From contig PTLK01000039.1 of NCBI GenBank assembly GCA_002938075.1, positions 1 to 10,886 of the forward strand: a DNA stretch of 10,886 nucleotides, in the 5' to 3' direction. Positions within the stretch are counted from its first letter, which is position 1. Every line of letters starts with the position of its first letter. The notes below the pieces were generated by a model. The model was not told where the DNA came from and ran no database searches. It was given only the letters and a program-made list of their open reading frames with translations. The translations under genes and the position numbers were made by a program. Source of the stretch: Alphaproteobacteria bacterium MarineAlpha3_Bin3 (lineage in GTDB: Bacteria > Pseudomonadota > Alphaproteobacteria > Rhodospirillales > Casp-alpha2). Below, one piece after another: positions 1-5,783 of this stretch.

Positions 1-371
1 CCCTGATCTGCGGAAAGAGAAAAAAGTTTGAGAGCAAATTTGAAGTTTTTACCTACACCTAGCCCCTTCTTGTACAACAAACCAAGATTGTTTTGCGCAT
101 AGGAATTTCCATGTTCAACTGCTCGTGTATACCATTCAATAGCTGCTGTGTGGTTCGCAGGACCACCGAGTCCCTTCTCATGCAATACGCCTAAATAAAA
201 TTGAGCATAGGCAATGCCCTGTTCAGCAAGAGGTTTGAACTCACGCAGAGCAGTTGCGTAGTCCCCACTGTTGTATGCATCCACACCCTTCTGAAAATCA
301 GCCGAATACGCAGGGTTCCAAACCAACAGGGTTAGGAGCAGTACGGGAAGGATGAGCGTGAGGCGGGTCAT
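1..371 (-). CDS. Sel1-repeat exported protein, C-terminus beyond window
   Basis: The reading frame opens at an ATG (371-369) and stays open to the window edge, giving about 123 residues with the C-terminus missing. Residues 4-18 are strongly hydrophobic and end in a likely signal peptidase site (AYSA, 21-24), so the protein is probably periplasmic. Residues 26-51 form a TPR-like helix pair (FQKGVDAYNSGDYATALREF). Two Sel1-like repeats follow at about 52-87 and 88-123, with the usual AQ..LG.L...G.G pattern. Sel1 proteins are solenoid scaffolds for protein-protein contacts; no specific partner can be named. The ATG overlaps the stop of the upstream small gene in an ATGA, so the two are probably translationally coupled. 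Family assignment is firm; function is unknown. Confidence 0.85.
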   Translation of the reverse strand, partial: MTRLTLILPVLLLTLLVWNPAYSADFQKGVDAYNSGDYATALREFKPLAEQGIAYAQFYLGVLHEKGLGGPANHTAAIEWYTRAVEHGNSYAQNNLGLLYKKGLGVGKNFKFALKLFSLSADQ

Positions 372-607
372 TGCCAGCCCTTTGACCAGCTATAACAATT
401 TGGTGTTTCTCTTTTCGAAGTGAGGAAACATTGCCTAACTTTCCCTGTTTCAGTATCCACTACCCAAACAAAAAAATTACTATCAGCTGTCCCCATATAC
501 TGCCCACCGCCCCTAATTCCCGCATTCGCTGGGCGCAAAGCGTCTGTTGCAAATATCGCTAGAGCGATCAGCGCCAGCCCTAAGAAGATTGCTTTACCTG
601 TGTCCAT
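368..607 (-). CDS. Small exported or membrane-anchored protein, 79 aa
   Basis: This 79-residue protein starts at an ATG preceded by a strong ribosome binding site (GGGGGAG, 6 bases upstream), which supports a real gene. Residues 6-20 form a hydrophobic helix after a short start containing one lysine (MDTGK). ANAG at 27-30 could be a signal peptidase site, leaving a mature part of about 50 residues; otherwise the helix is a membrane anchor. The mature part contains VVDTETGKVRQCF and two cysteines (60 and 71) that could form a disulfide in the periplasm. The stop overlaps the start of the Sel1 gene by 4 bases, so the two likely form one operon. I do not recognise a named family. Confidence 0.7.
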   Translation of the reverse strand: MDTGKAIFLGLALIALAIFATDALRPANAGIRGGGQYMGTADSNFFVWVVDTETGKVRQCFLTSKRETPNCYSWSKGWQ

Positions 608-725
608 TTGCTCCCCCGTTATTGCATTAATTAAAAACAGATCATGGATGCTAACGCCCCATAATGGTGATGAATAGGGTTAGGGGCATTTAGATTGGTG
701 GCGGGAGAGAGACAGAGGAAGCAGG

Positions 726-1213
726 ATGCAAAACAGATATACCGGAGATGTGGGAGATTTTGCAAAGTATGGACTGATGAGGCAGTTCAACGATGCTGGC
801 TTTCGCATGGCACTCTATGAGCAAAAGCAGATCGATTGGAATGGAACCAAGCGGTTCTTTAAAGGGATGGCTGCTGACCCAACCACCTACGTCGACTTAA
901 GCACTTTGGGCCTGGGTGCGATCAAGGGCGCATCAGCCAAGCAAGCGACCAAGGCAGGGATTGTTGCGGCCCTCAAAGCCGGACTTCCAACCACGGCAGT
1001 CGCCGCCATCGAGGGCGGGGCGTTTACTTCATTCGATGATGCCATACGGCAAGAGGTTACCATCTAGGCTGGGGCGCAAGATGAGTTTAACGTAGGTCAG
1101 AACGTCTGGGCGACAGCTGTCGGCACGGGGCTGGTAGTTTGCTGGGCGCTGAGTTCAGTATCGTGCCGGAGATGATGAGAAGCGTGTTTAGGACTACCCA
1201 GCCAACTGAGTGA
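726..1213 (+). pseudogene. Broken chimeric gene (MQNRY-type N-terminus joined to an Ala-rich segment)
   Basis: An open frame runs from the ATG at 726 to a TAG at 1065-1067 (113 aa). Past the TAG the same frame continues sensibly (AGAQDEFNVGQNVWATAVGTG). After about 1131 the sense continues one frame over (GSLLGAEFSIVPEMMRSVF) to a TGA at 1211-1213. A nonsense change (CAG to TAG fits) plus a one-base deletion would explain this. The first 20 or so residues (MQNRYTGDVGDFAKYGLMR) resemble the start of a conserved hypothetical family of roughly 230 residues that I recall from accessory regions. The rest (VDLSTLGLGAIKGASAKQ..., alanine-rich helices) looks like an internal piece of a larger, possibly phage-type protein. 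A purine-rich stretch (GAGAGAGACAGAGGAAGCAGG) lies just before the ATG. The 113-aa product may still be made, but this reads as decayed mobile DNA. Confidence 0.6.
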
Positions 1214-1224
1214 CACTCTCAGTT
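1204..1224. repeat. Perfect 7-bp inverted repeat with 7-nt loop
   Basis: AACTGAG (1204-1210) and CTCAGTT (1218-1224) are exact reverse complements around the loop TGACACT. The hairpin lies between the end of the broken plus-strand gene and the end of the minus-strand gene at 1281, so it could act on transcripts from either side. Neither strand has a T-run after it, so it is not a standard Rho-independent terminator. Confidence 0.35.
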
Positions 1225-1280
1225 CTCCCTATATAAAATTAGGAAGCCGTTTCTTTTAAGCCTTACCTTGGATCGGTTCC

Positions 1281-1712
1281 CTAATCATAAAAAACATGAA
1301 GCCAGTATACGGTGGTGACGATCGTTCCAATCACACCGACGGCAATGATAGATTTAATAATGAATCTCGTCATCCTAGACGCTTCCCAATCCGACCATTC
1401 TCTGTCGGACGCCAGGTCATCGCGAACGGCCTTCAGAAACTCCCTTTTGCTTTGTGATGTCTCGCGGATCTCGTATTTTGTTGCCTTTAACTCTGTTTTT
1501 TCCTCCTCAAACGGAATGCCGTTACGTTTCAGCACTTCATCGGATGCCGGAATACCCTCTGAGAATAGATTACCGGTTGGAATGTCAACCGGAACCCAGG
1601 CCGTGCCATTCCAAGCAACGACCTCTGAACCGCCGTCTGGTGTCGGGGAGAACTTGGCAATAGTGCCGCCCAAGTTTCTAGGAGCGTATATAGAAATATA
1701 ATCAGTTGGCAT
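1281..1712 (-). CDS. Hypothetical tail-anchored membrane protein, 143 aa
   Basis: I chose the ATG at 1712 (MPTDYISIYAPR) because it overlaps the end of the small lipoprotein gene by 11 bases, giving a coupled pair. The frame is open further upstream to 1775 (164 aa), but that stretch overlaps the lipoprotein coding sequence in another frame. The protein has a polar, Gly/Pro-containing N-terminal part (10-55), a charged helical part (56-112, rich in E, K, R and D), and one C-terminal membrane helix at about 118-139 (IIKSIIAVGVIGTIVTTVYW), leaving four residues outside. This is the layout of a tail-anchored protein with its bulk in the cytoplasm. I see no catalytic motif and do not recognise the family. 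There is no good Shine-Dalgarno sequence before 1712, consistent with reinitiation after the lipoprotein. Confidence 0.5.
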   Translation of the reverse strand: MPTDYISIYAPRNLGGTIAKFSPTPDGGSEVVAWNGTAWVPVDIPTGNLFSEGIPASDEVLKRNGIPFEEEKTELKATKYEIRETSQSKREFLKAVRDDLASDREWSDWEASRMTRFIIKSIIAVGVIGTIVTTVYWLHVFYD

Positions 1713-1806
1713 TAGGAGGGGGCTTCTTCTTTTCGCTATCATCGCCACATCCTCCAAGCACAAGTAGAACAGCAAGGGCGGGGATGATGAGGGGGAGGCG
1801 GGTCAT
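1702..1806 (-). CDS. Small lipoprotein, 34 aa
   Basis: A 34-codon frame starts at the ATG at 1806 and ends at TGA 1704-1702. The product begins MTRLPLIIPALAVLLVLGGC, a short positive start, a hydrophobic core and a clear lipobox (VLGGC) with the lipidated cysteine at 20. The mature peptide would be only about 15 residues (CGDDSEKKKPPPNAN). The Asp residues after Cys could affect sorting between membranes. The first residues resemble the signal peptide of the Sel1 protein at 371 (MTRLTLILPVLLLTLLV). There is no clear Shine-Dalgarno site. TACACT lies six bases before the ATG, so a leaderless transcript is possible but weakly supported. Entericidin-like small lipoproteins are comparable in size, but no homology is claimed. 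The intact signal and the overlap with the next gene favour a real gene. Confidence 0.5.
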   Translation of the reverse strand: MTRLPLIIPALAVLLVLGGCGDDSEKKKPPPNAN

Positions 1807-1858
1807 TCTGCGAGTGTAGCAGAAATATGGTTGGATGGAGAGTTGGGTGGAGTTCTAC

Positions 1859-2002
1859 TTAACACCCTTTGTAGTTTTTCTTCACACATTCTTGGGCAAG
1901 TCTCTGTACGGTTTCAATCCGTGACGGACTTTCTTCCAATGGGCGCAGGGGCAACTTGTTCACATTATCAATAAAAATAACATTCCCCACGTACGCGTTC
2001 AC
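1859..2002 (-). pseudogene. Coding remnant or unrecognised short gene (47 codons)
   Basis: On the minus strand a frame from GTG at 2002 to TAA at 1861-1859 encodes 47 residues that read like the C-terminal part of a real protein: VNAYVGNVIFIDNVNKLPLR, then an acidic/polar helix and QECVKKNYKGC at the end. The frame stays open a little upstream but has no ATG. A neighbouring frame upstream also reads as plausible protein (RYAELEGARTSE), suggesting a frameshift near 2010-2020. No Shine-Dalgarno site stands at a workable distance from the GTG. Most likely it is the tail of a decayed gene. Confidence 0.3.
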
Positions 2003-2079
2003 CTTCGGAGGTTCGTGCGCCCTCTAATTCTGCATACCTATCGCTGTACCTATAACACCCCCCCTATTGCTCCAACATA

Positions 2080-2163
2080 CTATCGCGGCACGGTGGTGAT
2101 GGGTAGGTTGTCGGGCAGCGCGTCCATCCCGCAGCCTATGGCGGGGAATTGGCGGCAGTCAAA
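2080..2163 (-). pseudogene. Short decayed coding scrap
   Basis: Between two in-frame stops the minus strand encodes 27 residues containing DCRQFPAIGCGMDALPDNLP and ending ITTVPR, which has the composition of real protein, unlike the rest of this interval. It has no start codon of its own apart from an internal ATG leaving 15 residues. It is probably the end of a lost gene. The remainder of 1807-2251 shows only homopolymer runs (C7 near 2058-2064, G8 at 2217-2224) and no RNA gene or repeat that I can identify. Confidence 0.2.
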
Positions 2164-2251
2164 TCATGCTCTTTGACGGGGCGTTTAAGACCTTGAATAG
2201 CAAACGGCAGAAAGCCGGGGGGGGTACAGGGGGAAAACTTTTTTTCGGAAA

Positions 2252-2328
2252 TGGTCGGGGCGGCCGGATTTGAACCGGCGACCCCCTCGTCCCAAACGAG
2301 GTGCGCTACCAGACTGCGCCACGCCCCG
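2252..2328 (-). tRNA. tRNA-Pro (anticodon TGG)
   Basis: The 77-nt minus-strand sequence folds as a complete tRNA: acceptor CGGGGCG paired with CGCCCCG, D-arm GCGC/GCGC, anticodon arm CCTCG-TTTGGGA-CGAGG, T-arm GCCGG-TTCAAAT-CCGGC, discriminator A and an encoded CCA at 2254-2252. The anticodon TGG sits at the normal loop position and reads proline CCA, and CCN by wobble if modified. All stems are perfectly paired, so the gene should be functional. It has its own plausible promoter at 2338-2366. Confidence 0.97.
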
Positions 2329-2337
2329 ACTGTTGAT

Positions 2338-2366
2338 TGTGTAGACGTAAGCCCTATTCATGGCAA
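2338..2366 (-). promoter_or_regulatory. Candidate sigma-70 promoter for tRNA-Pro
   Basis: On the minus strand TTGCCA (2366-2361, five of six to TTGACA) is followed after exactly 17 bases by TACACA (2343-2338, a weak -10). Transcription would start around 2331, a few bases before the mature tRNA 5' end at 2328. The promoter lies wholly between the two tRNA-Pro copies, so the intact copy does not depend on the partial one. Confidence 0.4.
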
Positions 2367-2482
2367 CGGCGCGAATTATTTTTTCAACCGTTTGCCGAAA
2401 GTACCTCGCAGAGTACCTTTTAGTTTGTGGTGGCCAAAAAGGCTTGCAAGACATTGTTATAAAAAGGTAAATCAGACCGTCA

Positions 2483-2528
<46 letters not shown>

Positions 2529-2591
2529 CCCGGCCGGTTCATACGCCGGAAGGTAAGACCTGGGCGAGATCGGCGCAAGTCCGGGGTGGGA

Positions 2592-3068
2592 TCACTGGAA
2601 AATCCGGTGTTCGACCCTGTCTCCCGGCCTGACGCCGAGCCTCGCTGCGGTGCCGGCCGGGACTTCGAGAACCGCCCTCACCGGGCCCGCCGATTCGATG
2701 ATCGCCAACGATTCCGGCGTCGTGGCGCGGGCGATATTGACGATGCGGCCGTCAGCGGCGATGAAAATCATGTCGAGGGCGACAAAAGTGTTCTTCATCC
2801 ACATATAGACCGGCAACGGCACCCCGAAATCGAACAGCATGCCGGTGTCGGGGTCCAACCGTTTTCGGCCTTGCAGGCCCTGGGCCCGGTCCTGAGGCGT
2901 GGAGACGATTTCGACCCGGAAGCGGTGGCGTTTTCCGTCGCCGGTAAGGATGTCCGCCACGTCCCGCTCGAACGGCTCGGCGGCTTTTAGGTTTGTCGGC
3001 GGCAATAAATCGTAACCGGCCGCCGCGATAAACGCGGCAAGGATAAAAATAAAAACAACGCGGCCCAT
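2592..3068 (-). CDS. DUF192 (UPF0127) family exported protein
   Basis: The product from the ATG at 3068 has 158 residues. Residues 3-17 (RVVFIFILAAFIAAA) form a signal peptide or membrane anchor, placing the domain outside the cytoplasm. The DUF192 domain fills 33-158 and shows the family blocks: RAQGLQGRKRLDPDTGMLFD at 61-80, MWMKNTFVALDMIFI at 89-103, and AVLEVPAGTA at 132-141. DUF192 proteins are small beta-barrel domains with no established function. A TTG at 3104 would add 12 residues (MSAKGRLGYGSI), but this breaks the normal signal-peptide start and neither site has a good Shine-Dalgarno sequence, so I prefer the ATG. It is divergent from the antiporter operon and lies upstream of the tRNA-Pro pair on the same strand. 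Confidence 0.93.
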   Translation of the reverse strand: MGRVVFIFILAAFIAAAGYDLLPPTNLKAAEPFERDVADILTGDGKRHRFRVEIVSTPQDRAQGLQGRKRLDPDTGMLFDFGVPLPVYMWMKNTFVALDMIFIAADGRIVNIARATTPESLAIIESAGPVRAVLEVPAGTAARLGVRPGDRVEHRIFQ

Positions 3069-3215
3069 GATTGAGCCATAGCCCAATCGCCCCTTCGCCG
3101 ACAACCCTTCATTGGGGGCGGCGCGTTAGCGGCCAAGTCCCTAAAAGCGGCCAATTTTTTCCTAGCTACCGGGGGCCTGCGAAATTATCCTCTGCTTGGT
3201 GATTCGGGTGTTCCC
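3069..3215. other. Divergent intergenic region upstream of the antiporter operon
   Basis: This 147-bp stretch must contain the promoters for the DUF192 gene and the nine-gene antiporter operon. I see an inverted repeat CCCAAT (3082-3087) / ATTGGG (3111-3116) and a short direct repeat GCGGCCAA (about 3130 and 3147), either of which could bind a regulator. No convincing -35/-10 pair stands out. No ion-responsive RNA structure or Rho-independent terminator is evident. Confidence 0.35.
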
Positions 3216-3797
3216 ATGGCCAGCGTCATCCGGGCCAAGGCCCGGTTTTTGCCATTGGGAGGGGGGTGGAGTTTGCTGCACGCACTAAGTTTGGGTTTGG
3301 TTCTTTTCTGCCTGTGGCTGCTGTTGTCGGGGTTTTTCGTCACCCTGCTCCTTAGTCTCGGCGTGGTTTCCGTCGCTTTCGTGGTGTGGATCGCCCACCG
3401 CATGGACGTGATCGACCACGAAGGGCACCCCACTCACCTGACCATACGCGCCTTGCTCTACTGGCCCTGGCTGATTGTCGAAATCATCAAGGCCAACATC
3501 AACGTCGCCGGCGCCATCGTCCGCCGCCGGATGTCGGTCAATCCTTCCGTGATCGAAGTCAAGGCGACCCAGGAAACCGAACTGGGTCAGGTGATCTACG
3601 CCAATTCCATTACCCTGACCCCGGGCACCGTAACCATCGACATCGACAAGGACATCATAATCGTTCACGCATTGACCCTGAAAGCCGCCGAGGATCTTGA
3701 AAGCGGCGATATGGACCGCCGGGTAACGGCCCTGGAAGCCCATCCACCGGCCGAAGAATTACCGCCCCCCCTGCCCCCGGGAGGCCAAACCAAATGA
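3216..3797 (+). CDS. mnhE: Na+/H+ antiporter subunit E (MnhE/MrpE)
   Basis: First gene of the antiporter operon, 193 residues against a usual length of about 160. Two membrane helices lie at about 20-40 and 41-60, followed by an amphipathic segment with the family blocks ALLYWPWLIVEIIKANINVA (79-98), SVNPSVIEV (107-115) and YANSITLTPGTVTIDID (128-144). The C-terminus has a proline-rich tail (PPAEELPPPLPPGG) beyond the family core. MrpE is a structural, assembly-related subunit of the Mrp complex in the inner membrane. The ATG at 3216 has no visible Shine-Dalgarno sequence. The frame is open upstream without another ATG, so a leaderless or unusual start is possible, but the product aligns with family N-termini by eye. 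Its stop overlaps the mnhF start (ATGA). Confidence 0.94.
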   Translation: MASVIRAKARFLPLGGGWSLLHALSLGLVLFCLWLLLSGFFVTLLLSLGVVSVAFVVWIAHRMDVIDHEGHPTHLTIRALLYWPWLIVEIIKANINVAGAIVRRRMSVNPSVIEVKATQETELGQVIYANSITLTPGTVTIDIDKDIIIVHALTLKAAEDLESGDMDRRVTALEAHPPAEELPPPLPPGGQTK

Positions 3798-4084
3798 TGT
3801 TTGCCCTGACCGCCGCCGCCGTCCTCGTGACCATGGTTCTGACTCTATACCGATCGATCAAGGGGCCGACCGTCTATGACCGCATCCTTGGCATTAACGC
3901 CTTCGGCACCCTGACGGTGGTGTTGATTTCCGTTTACGGGTTCTTGAGCGGCCGCCCCGATTTTCTTGACCTGGCCCTGGTCTATGCGCTGATCAACTTC
4001 ATCAACACCATCGCGGTCTCGAAATACGTCGAATTCTCCCACATGGGCCGTCCGACCGGCGGCGATGAGCTGGGAGACATGTGA
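3794..4084 (+). CDS. mnhF: Na+/H+ antiporter subunit F (MnhF/MrpF)
   Basis: A 96-residue protein with three membrane helices (about 3-19, 34-52, 57-77), the normal size for MrpF. Family markers are GPTVYDRILGINAFGT (24-39), with the Asp-Arg pair in the membrane interface, and DFLDLALVYALINFINTIA (56-74). MrpF is a small core subunit of the Mrp antiporter that contacts the pump subunits. The start overlaps the end of mnhE by 4 bases. A second ATG follows directly (ATGATG), so the product may be one residue shorter. Confidence 0.95.
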   Translation: MMFALTAAAVLVTMVLTLYRSIKGPTVYDRILGINAFGTLTVVLISVYGFLSGRPDFLDLALVYALINFINTIAVSKYVEFSHMGRPTGGDELGDM

Positions 4085-4437
4085 TGGCCCTGTTTCTTGA
4101 AATCTTAAGTTGGGGACTGCTGATCATCGGTTCGATGATGCTGATTATTGGCGGCATAGGCATGGTGCGCCTGCCCGATGTTTTTTCGCGCATGCACGGG
4201 GCCGGCATTATCGACACCATGGGCGCGTGCACGATTCTTTTGGGGCTGACGTTTCAGGCCGGGCTCAGCATCGTCACCTTGAAGCTGGTCCTGATCGTCG
4301 TCTTCATTGTGTTTACCAGTCCGACGGCGACCCATGCCTTGGCCCGGGCGGCGCTTCACGGCGGTGCCCGTCCCCAGTTGGATGAACCGGTCGAGGATGA
4401 CCCCGCCAGCCAAGGAGAGGCGTCATCGAAGACCTGA
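4084..4437 (+). CDS. mnhG: Na+/H+ antiporter subunit G (MnhG/MrpG)
   Basis: A 117-residue protein with three membrane helices (about 5-26, 41-60, 64-80). The hallmark blocks are RLPDVFSRMHGAGIIDTMG (29-47) and FTSPTATHALARAALHG (77-93); the SPTATHALARAA motif is diagnostic for MnhG. A hydrophilic acidic tail (DEPVEDDPASQGEASSK) follows. I start it at the ATG at 4084, which shares one base with the mnhF stop (TGATG). A GTG at 4081 would add one residue. The tail overlaps the Shine-Dalgarno site of the next gene and probably its true start. Confidence 0.95.
   Translation: MALFLEILSWGLLIIGSMMLIIGGIGMVRLPDVFSRMHGAGIIDTMGACTILLGLTFQAGLSIVTLKLVLIVVFIVFTSPTATHALARAALHGGARPQLDEPVEDDPASQGEASSKT
4412..4420 (+). 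promoter_or_regulatory. Strong Shine-Dalgarno site without a canonical start codon downstream
   Basis: AAGGAGAGG lies inside the end of mnhG, at the right distance from GTC (4422) and ATC (4425) in the frame of the following fused subunit. Neither is a normal start codon. The first ATG in frame is at 4452, about 31 bases beyond this site and with no Shine-Dalgarno of its own. The site therefore suggests that translation starts at about 4422-4425. Confidence 0.55.
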
Positions 4438-4451
4438 TTATCATTTCGCTG

Positions 4452-5414
4452 ATGGTCTTCATGGCGGTAACCGGCTTCGCCGTTGCCAGGCTCCGGAATC
4501 TGTTCGGCGTCGTCATGTTGACGGGCCTATTCAGCCTCATGTCGGCGGTGCTGTATGTGGTTCTGGATGCCGTCGACGTGGCCTTCACCGAAGCCGCCGT
4601 CGGCGCCGGCATCGCCACGGTCTTGATGCTCAGCACCCTGGCGCTGACGTCTAGCGAGGAAAGGGTTTCCGAAGCCGAAAAACCGATGTGGGCGTTGGGG
4701 CTGGTGGTGGTGACCGGGGCCGTTTTGATCTACGGCACCTTGGACATGGCGCCGTTTGGCGACGCCTACGCGCCCATCCATCACCACGTCGTGCCCCGCT
4801 ACCTTGAAAAATCCGGCCAGGAAGTCGGCCTTCCCAACGTCGTCACCTCGGTGCTGGCTAGCTACCGGGGTTATGACACCCTGGGCGAGGTTTACGTCAT
4901 TTTCACCGCCGCCTGCGGCGTCCTTCTCATTATCGGCCGGCCGAAACGGGGACGGCGGCGGACGCTCAGGATGCTGGTCGGGGAAATGCGTCACGGCATG
5001 AGGCAGAACGTCATCCTTCGGGTGGTGTCGAAGCTGTTGATCCCGTTCATTCTGGTGTTCGCCCTCTATGTCCAATGGCACGGCGACTTCGGGCCCGGCG
5101 GCGGGTTTCAGGCCGGGGTCATTTTCGCCGCGGGATTCATTCTCTATGCGCTGATCTTCGACGTCGACACGTCCCGCATGGTGGTTCCCTCCGAGGTAAC
5201 GCGGTTGCTTCTGGCTCTGGGCGTGATGTTGTATGCGGGGGTCGGCGTGGTCGGGTTGTTGCGGGGCGGCAATTTCCTCAATTATTCCGTCCTCGCCCAG
5301 GAACAGACCGCTGGCCAGCATCTCGGCATACTTTTGGTCGAATTCGGCGTCGGCCTGACCGTGGCGGCGGCGATGATCACCATTTTCTTCACCTTCGCCC
5401 GCCAGGAACATTGA
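4452..5414 (+). CDS. mnhB: Fused MbhD/MbhE-like (MnhA C-terminal) + MnhB subunit
   Basis: A 320-residue fusion counted from the first in-frame ATG. Residues 1-66 are a DUF4040/MbhD domain (LDAVDVAFTEAAVGAG at 38-53; Glu47 is the likely equivalent of the essential membrane Glu in the MrpA C-terminal part). Residues 78-163 resemble MbhE, the last part of MrpA (YGTLDMAPFGDAYAP, then RGYDTLGEVYVIFTAACG). Residues 190-316 are a complete MnhB domain (GDFGPGGGFQAGVI at about 211-224; GGNFLNY at 272-278) with four helices. In standard Mrp operons the first two parts are the tail of MrpA; here they are joined to B. The frame extends nine codons upstream to an ATC (4425), adding EDLIIISL and completing the first helix, which probably reflects the true start. 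The ATG is kept as the conservative choice. Confidence 0.93.
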   Translation: MVFMAVTGFAVARLRNLFGVVMLTGLFSLMSAVLYVVLDAVDVAFTEAAVGAGIATVLMLSTLALTSSEERVSEAEKPMWALGLVVVTGAVLIYGTLDMAPFGDAYAPIHHHVVPRYLEKSGQEVGLPNVVTSVLASYRGYDTLGEVYVIFTAACGVLLIIGRPKRGRRRTLRMLVGEMRHGMRQNVILRVVSKLLIPFILVFALYVQWHGDFGPGGGFQAGVIFAAGFILYALIFDVDTSRMVVPSEVTRLLLALGVMLYAGVGVVGLLRGGNFLNYSVLAQEQTAGQHLGILLVEFGVGLTVAAAMITIFFTFARQEH

Positions 5415-5429
5415 GGGAACCGCTGAACT

Positions 5430-5783
5430 ATGGAATTCCTCGGCCTGCTCAATTATTGGATCGTCGTCGTGCTGATGATGACCGGTTTTTATATCGTCAT
5501 CGCCCACAACAACCTGGTGAAGAAGATCGTCGGCCTGAACATTTTTCAGGTTTCGGTGTTCGTGTTCTACATCACCATGGCCAAGGTCAAGGGCGGCACG
5601 GCGCCGATCCTGGCCGAAGGCATCGAGATTTATTCCAATCCCCTGCCCCATGTCCTGATCCTGACCGCCATCGTCGTCGGCGTCGCGACGACGGCGTTGG
5701 GGCTGGCGTTGGTGGTCCGCATCCACGACGCCTACGGCACCATCGAGGACGATGAAATCGAGGCGCGGGAGAACGAGCTGTGA
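5430..5783 (+). CDS. mnhC: Na+/H+ antiporter subunit C (MnhC/MrpC, NuoK-like)
   Basis: A 117-residue NuoK-like protein with three helices (about 6-24, 32-52, 74-97). It carries IAHNNLVKKIVGLNIFQVSV (24-43) and the diagnostic NPLPHVLILTAIVVG block (70-84), followed by an acidic tail (IEDDEIEARENEL). MrpC lines the path next to MrpD in the complex, as NuoK does next to NuoN in complex I. A weak GAGGG site lies about 13 bases before the ATG. The 15-base gap after the fused B subunit is the largest in the core of the operon. The stop overlaps the mnhD ATG by one base (TGATG). Confidence 0.95.
   Translation: MEFLGLLNYWIVVVLMMTGFYIVIAHNNLVKKIVGLNIFQVSVFVFYITMAKVKGGTAPILAEGIEIYSNPLPHVLILTAIVVGVATTALGLALVVRIHDAYGTIEDDEIEARENEL

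Noticed and set aside
420..677. 85-codon plus-strand ORF
   Set aside because: Antisense to the 79-residue exported protein, which has a strong Shine-Dalgarno site and a signal-like helix.
1312..1701. 129-codon plus-strand ORF
   Set aside because: Antisense to the tail-anchored protein; Ser-rich with no domain pattern and no Shine-Dalgarno site. The minus-strand reading has a coherent membrane helix and a coupled neighbour.
2185..2454. Minus-strand ORF containing GVAQSGSAPRLGRGGRRFKSG
   Set aside because: It is the translation of the tRNA-Pro gene itself, another known false peptide.
4527..5726. 399-codon minus-strand ORF rich in His, Asp and Gln
   Set aside because: It lies antisense to the fused B subunit and mnhC, and its composition is that expected from reading GC-rich membrane-protein codons backwards.
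5075..5755. 226-codon plus-strand ORF rich in Arg, Gly and His
   Set aside because: Frame-shifted shadow of mnhB and mnhC, whose protein families are clear in the other frame.
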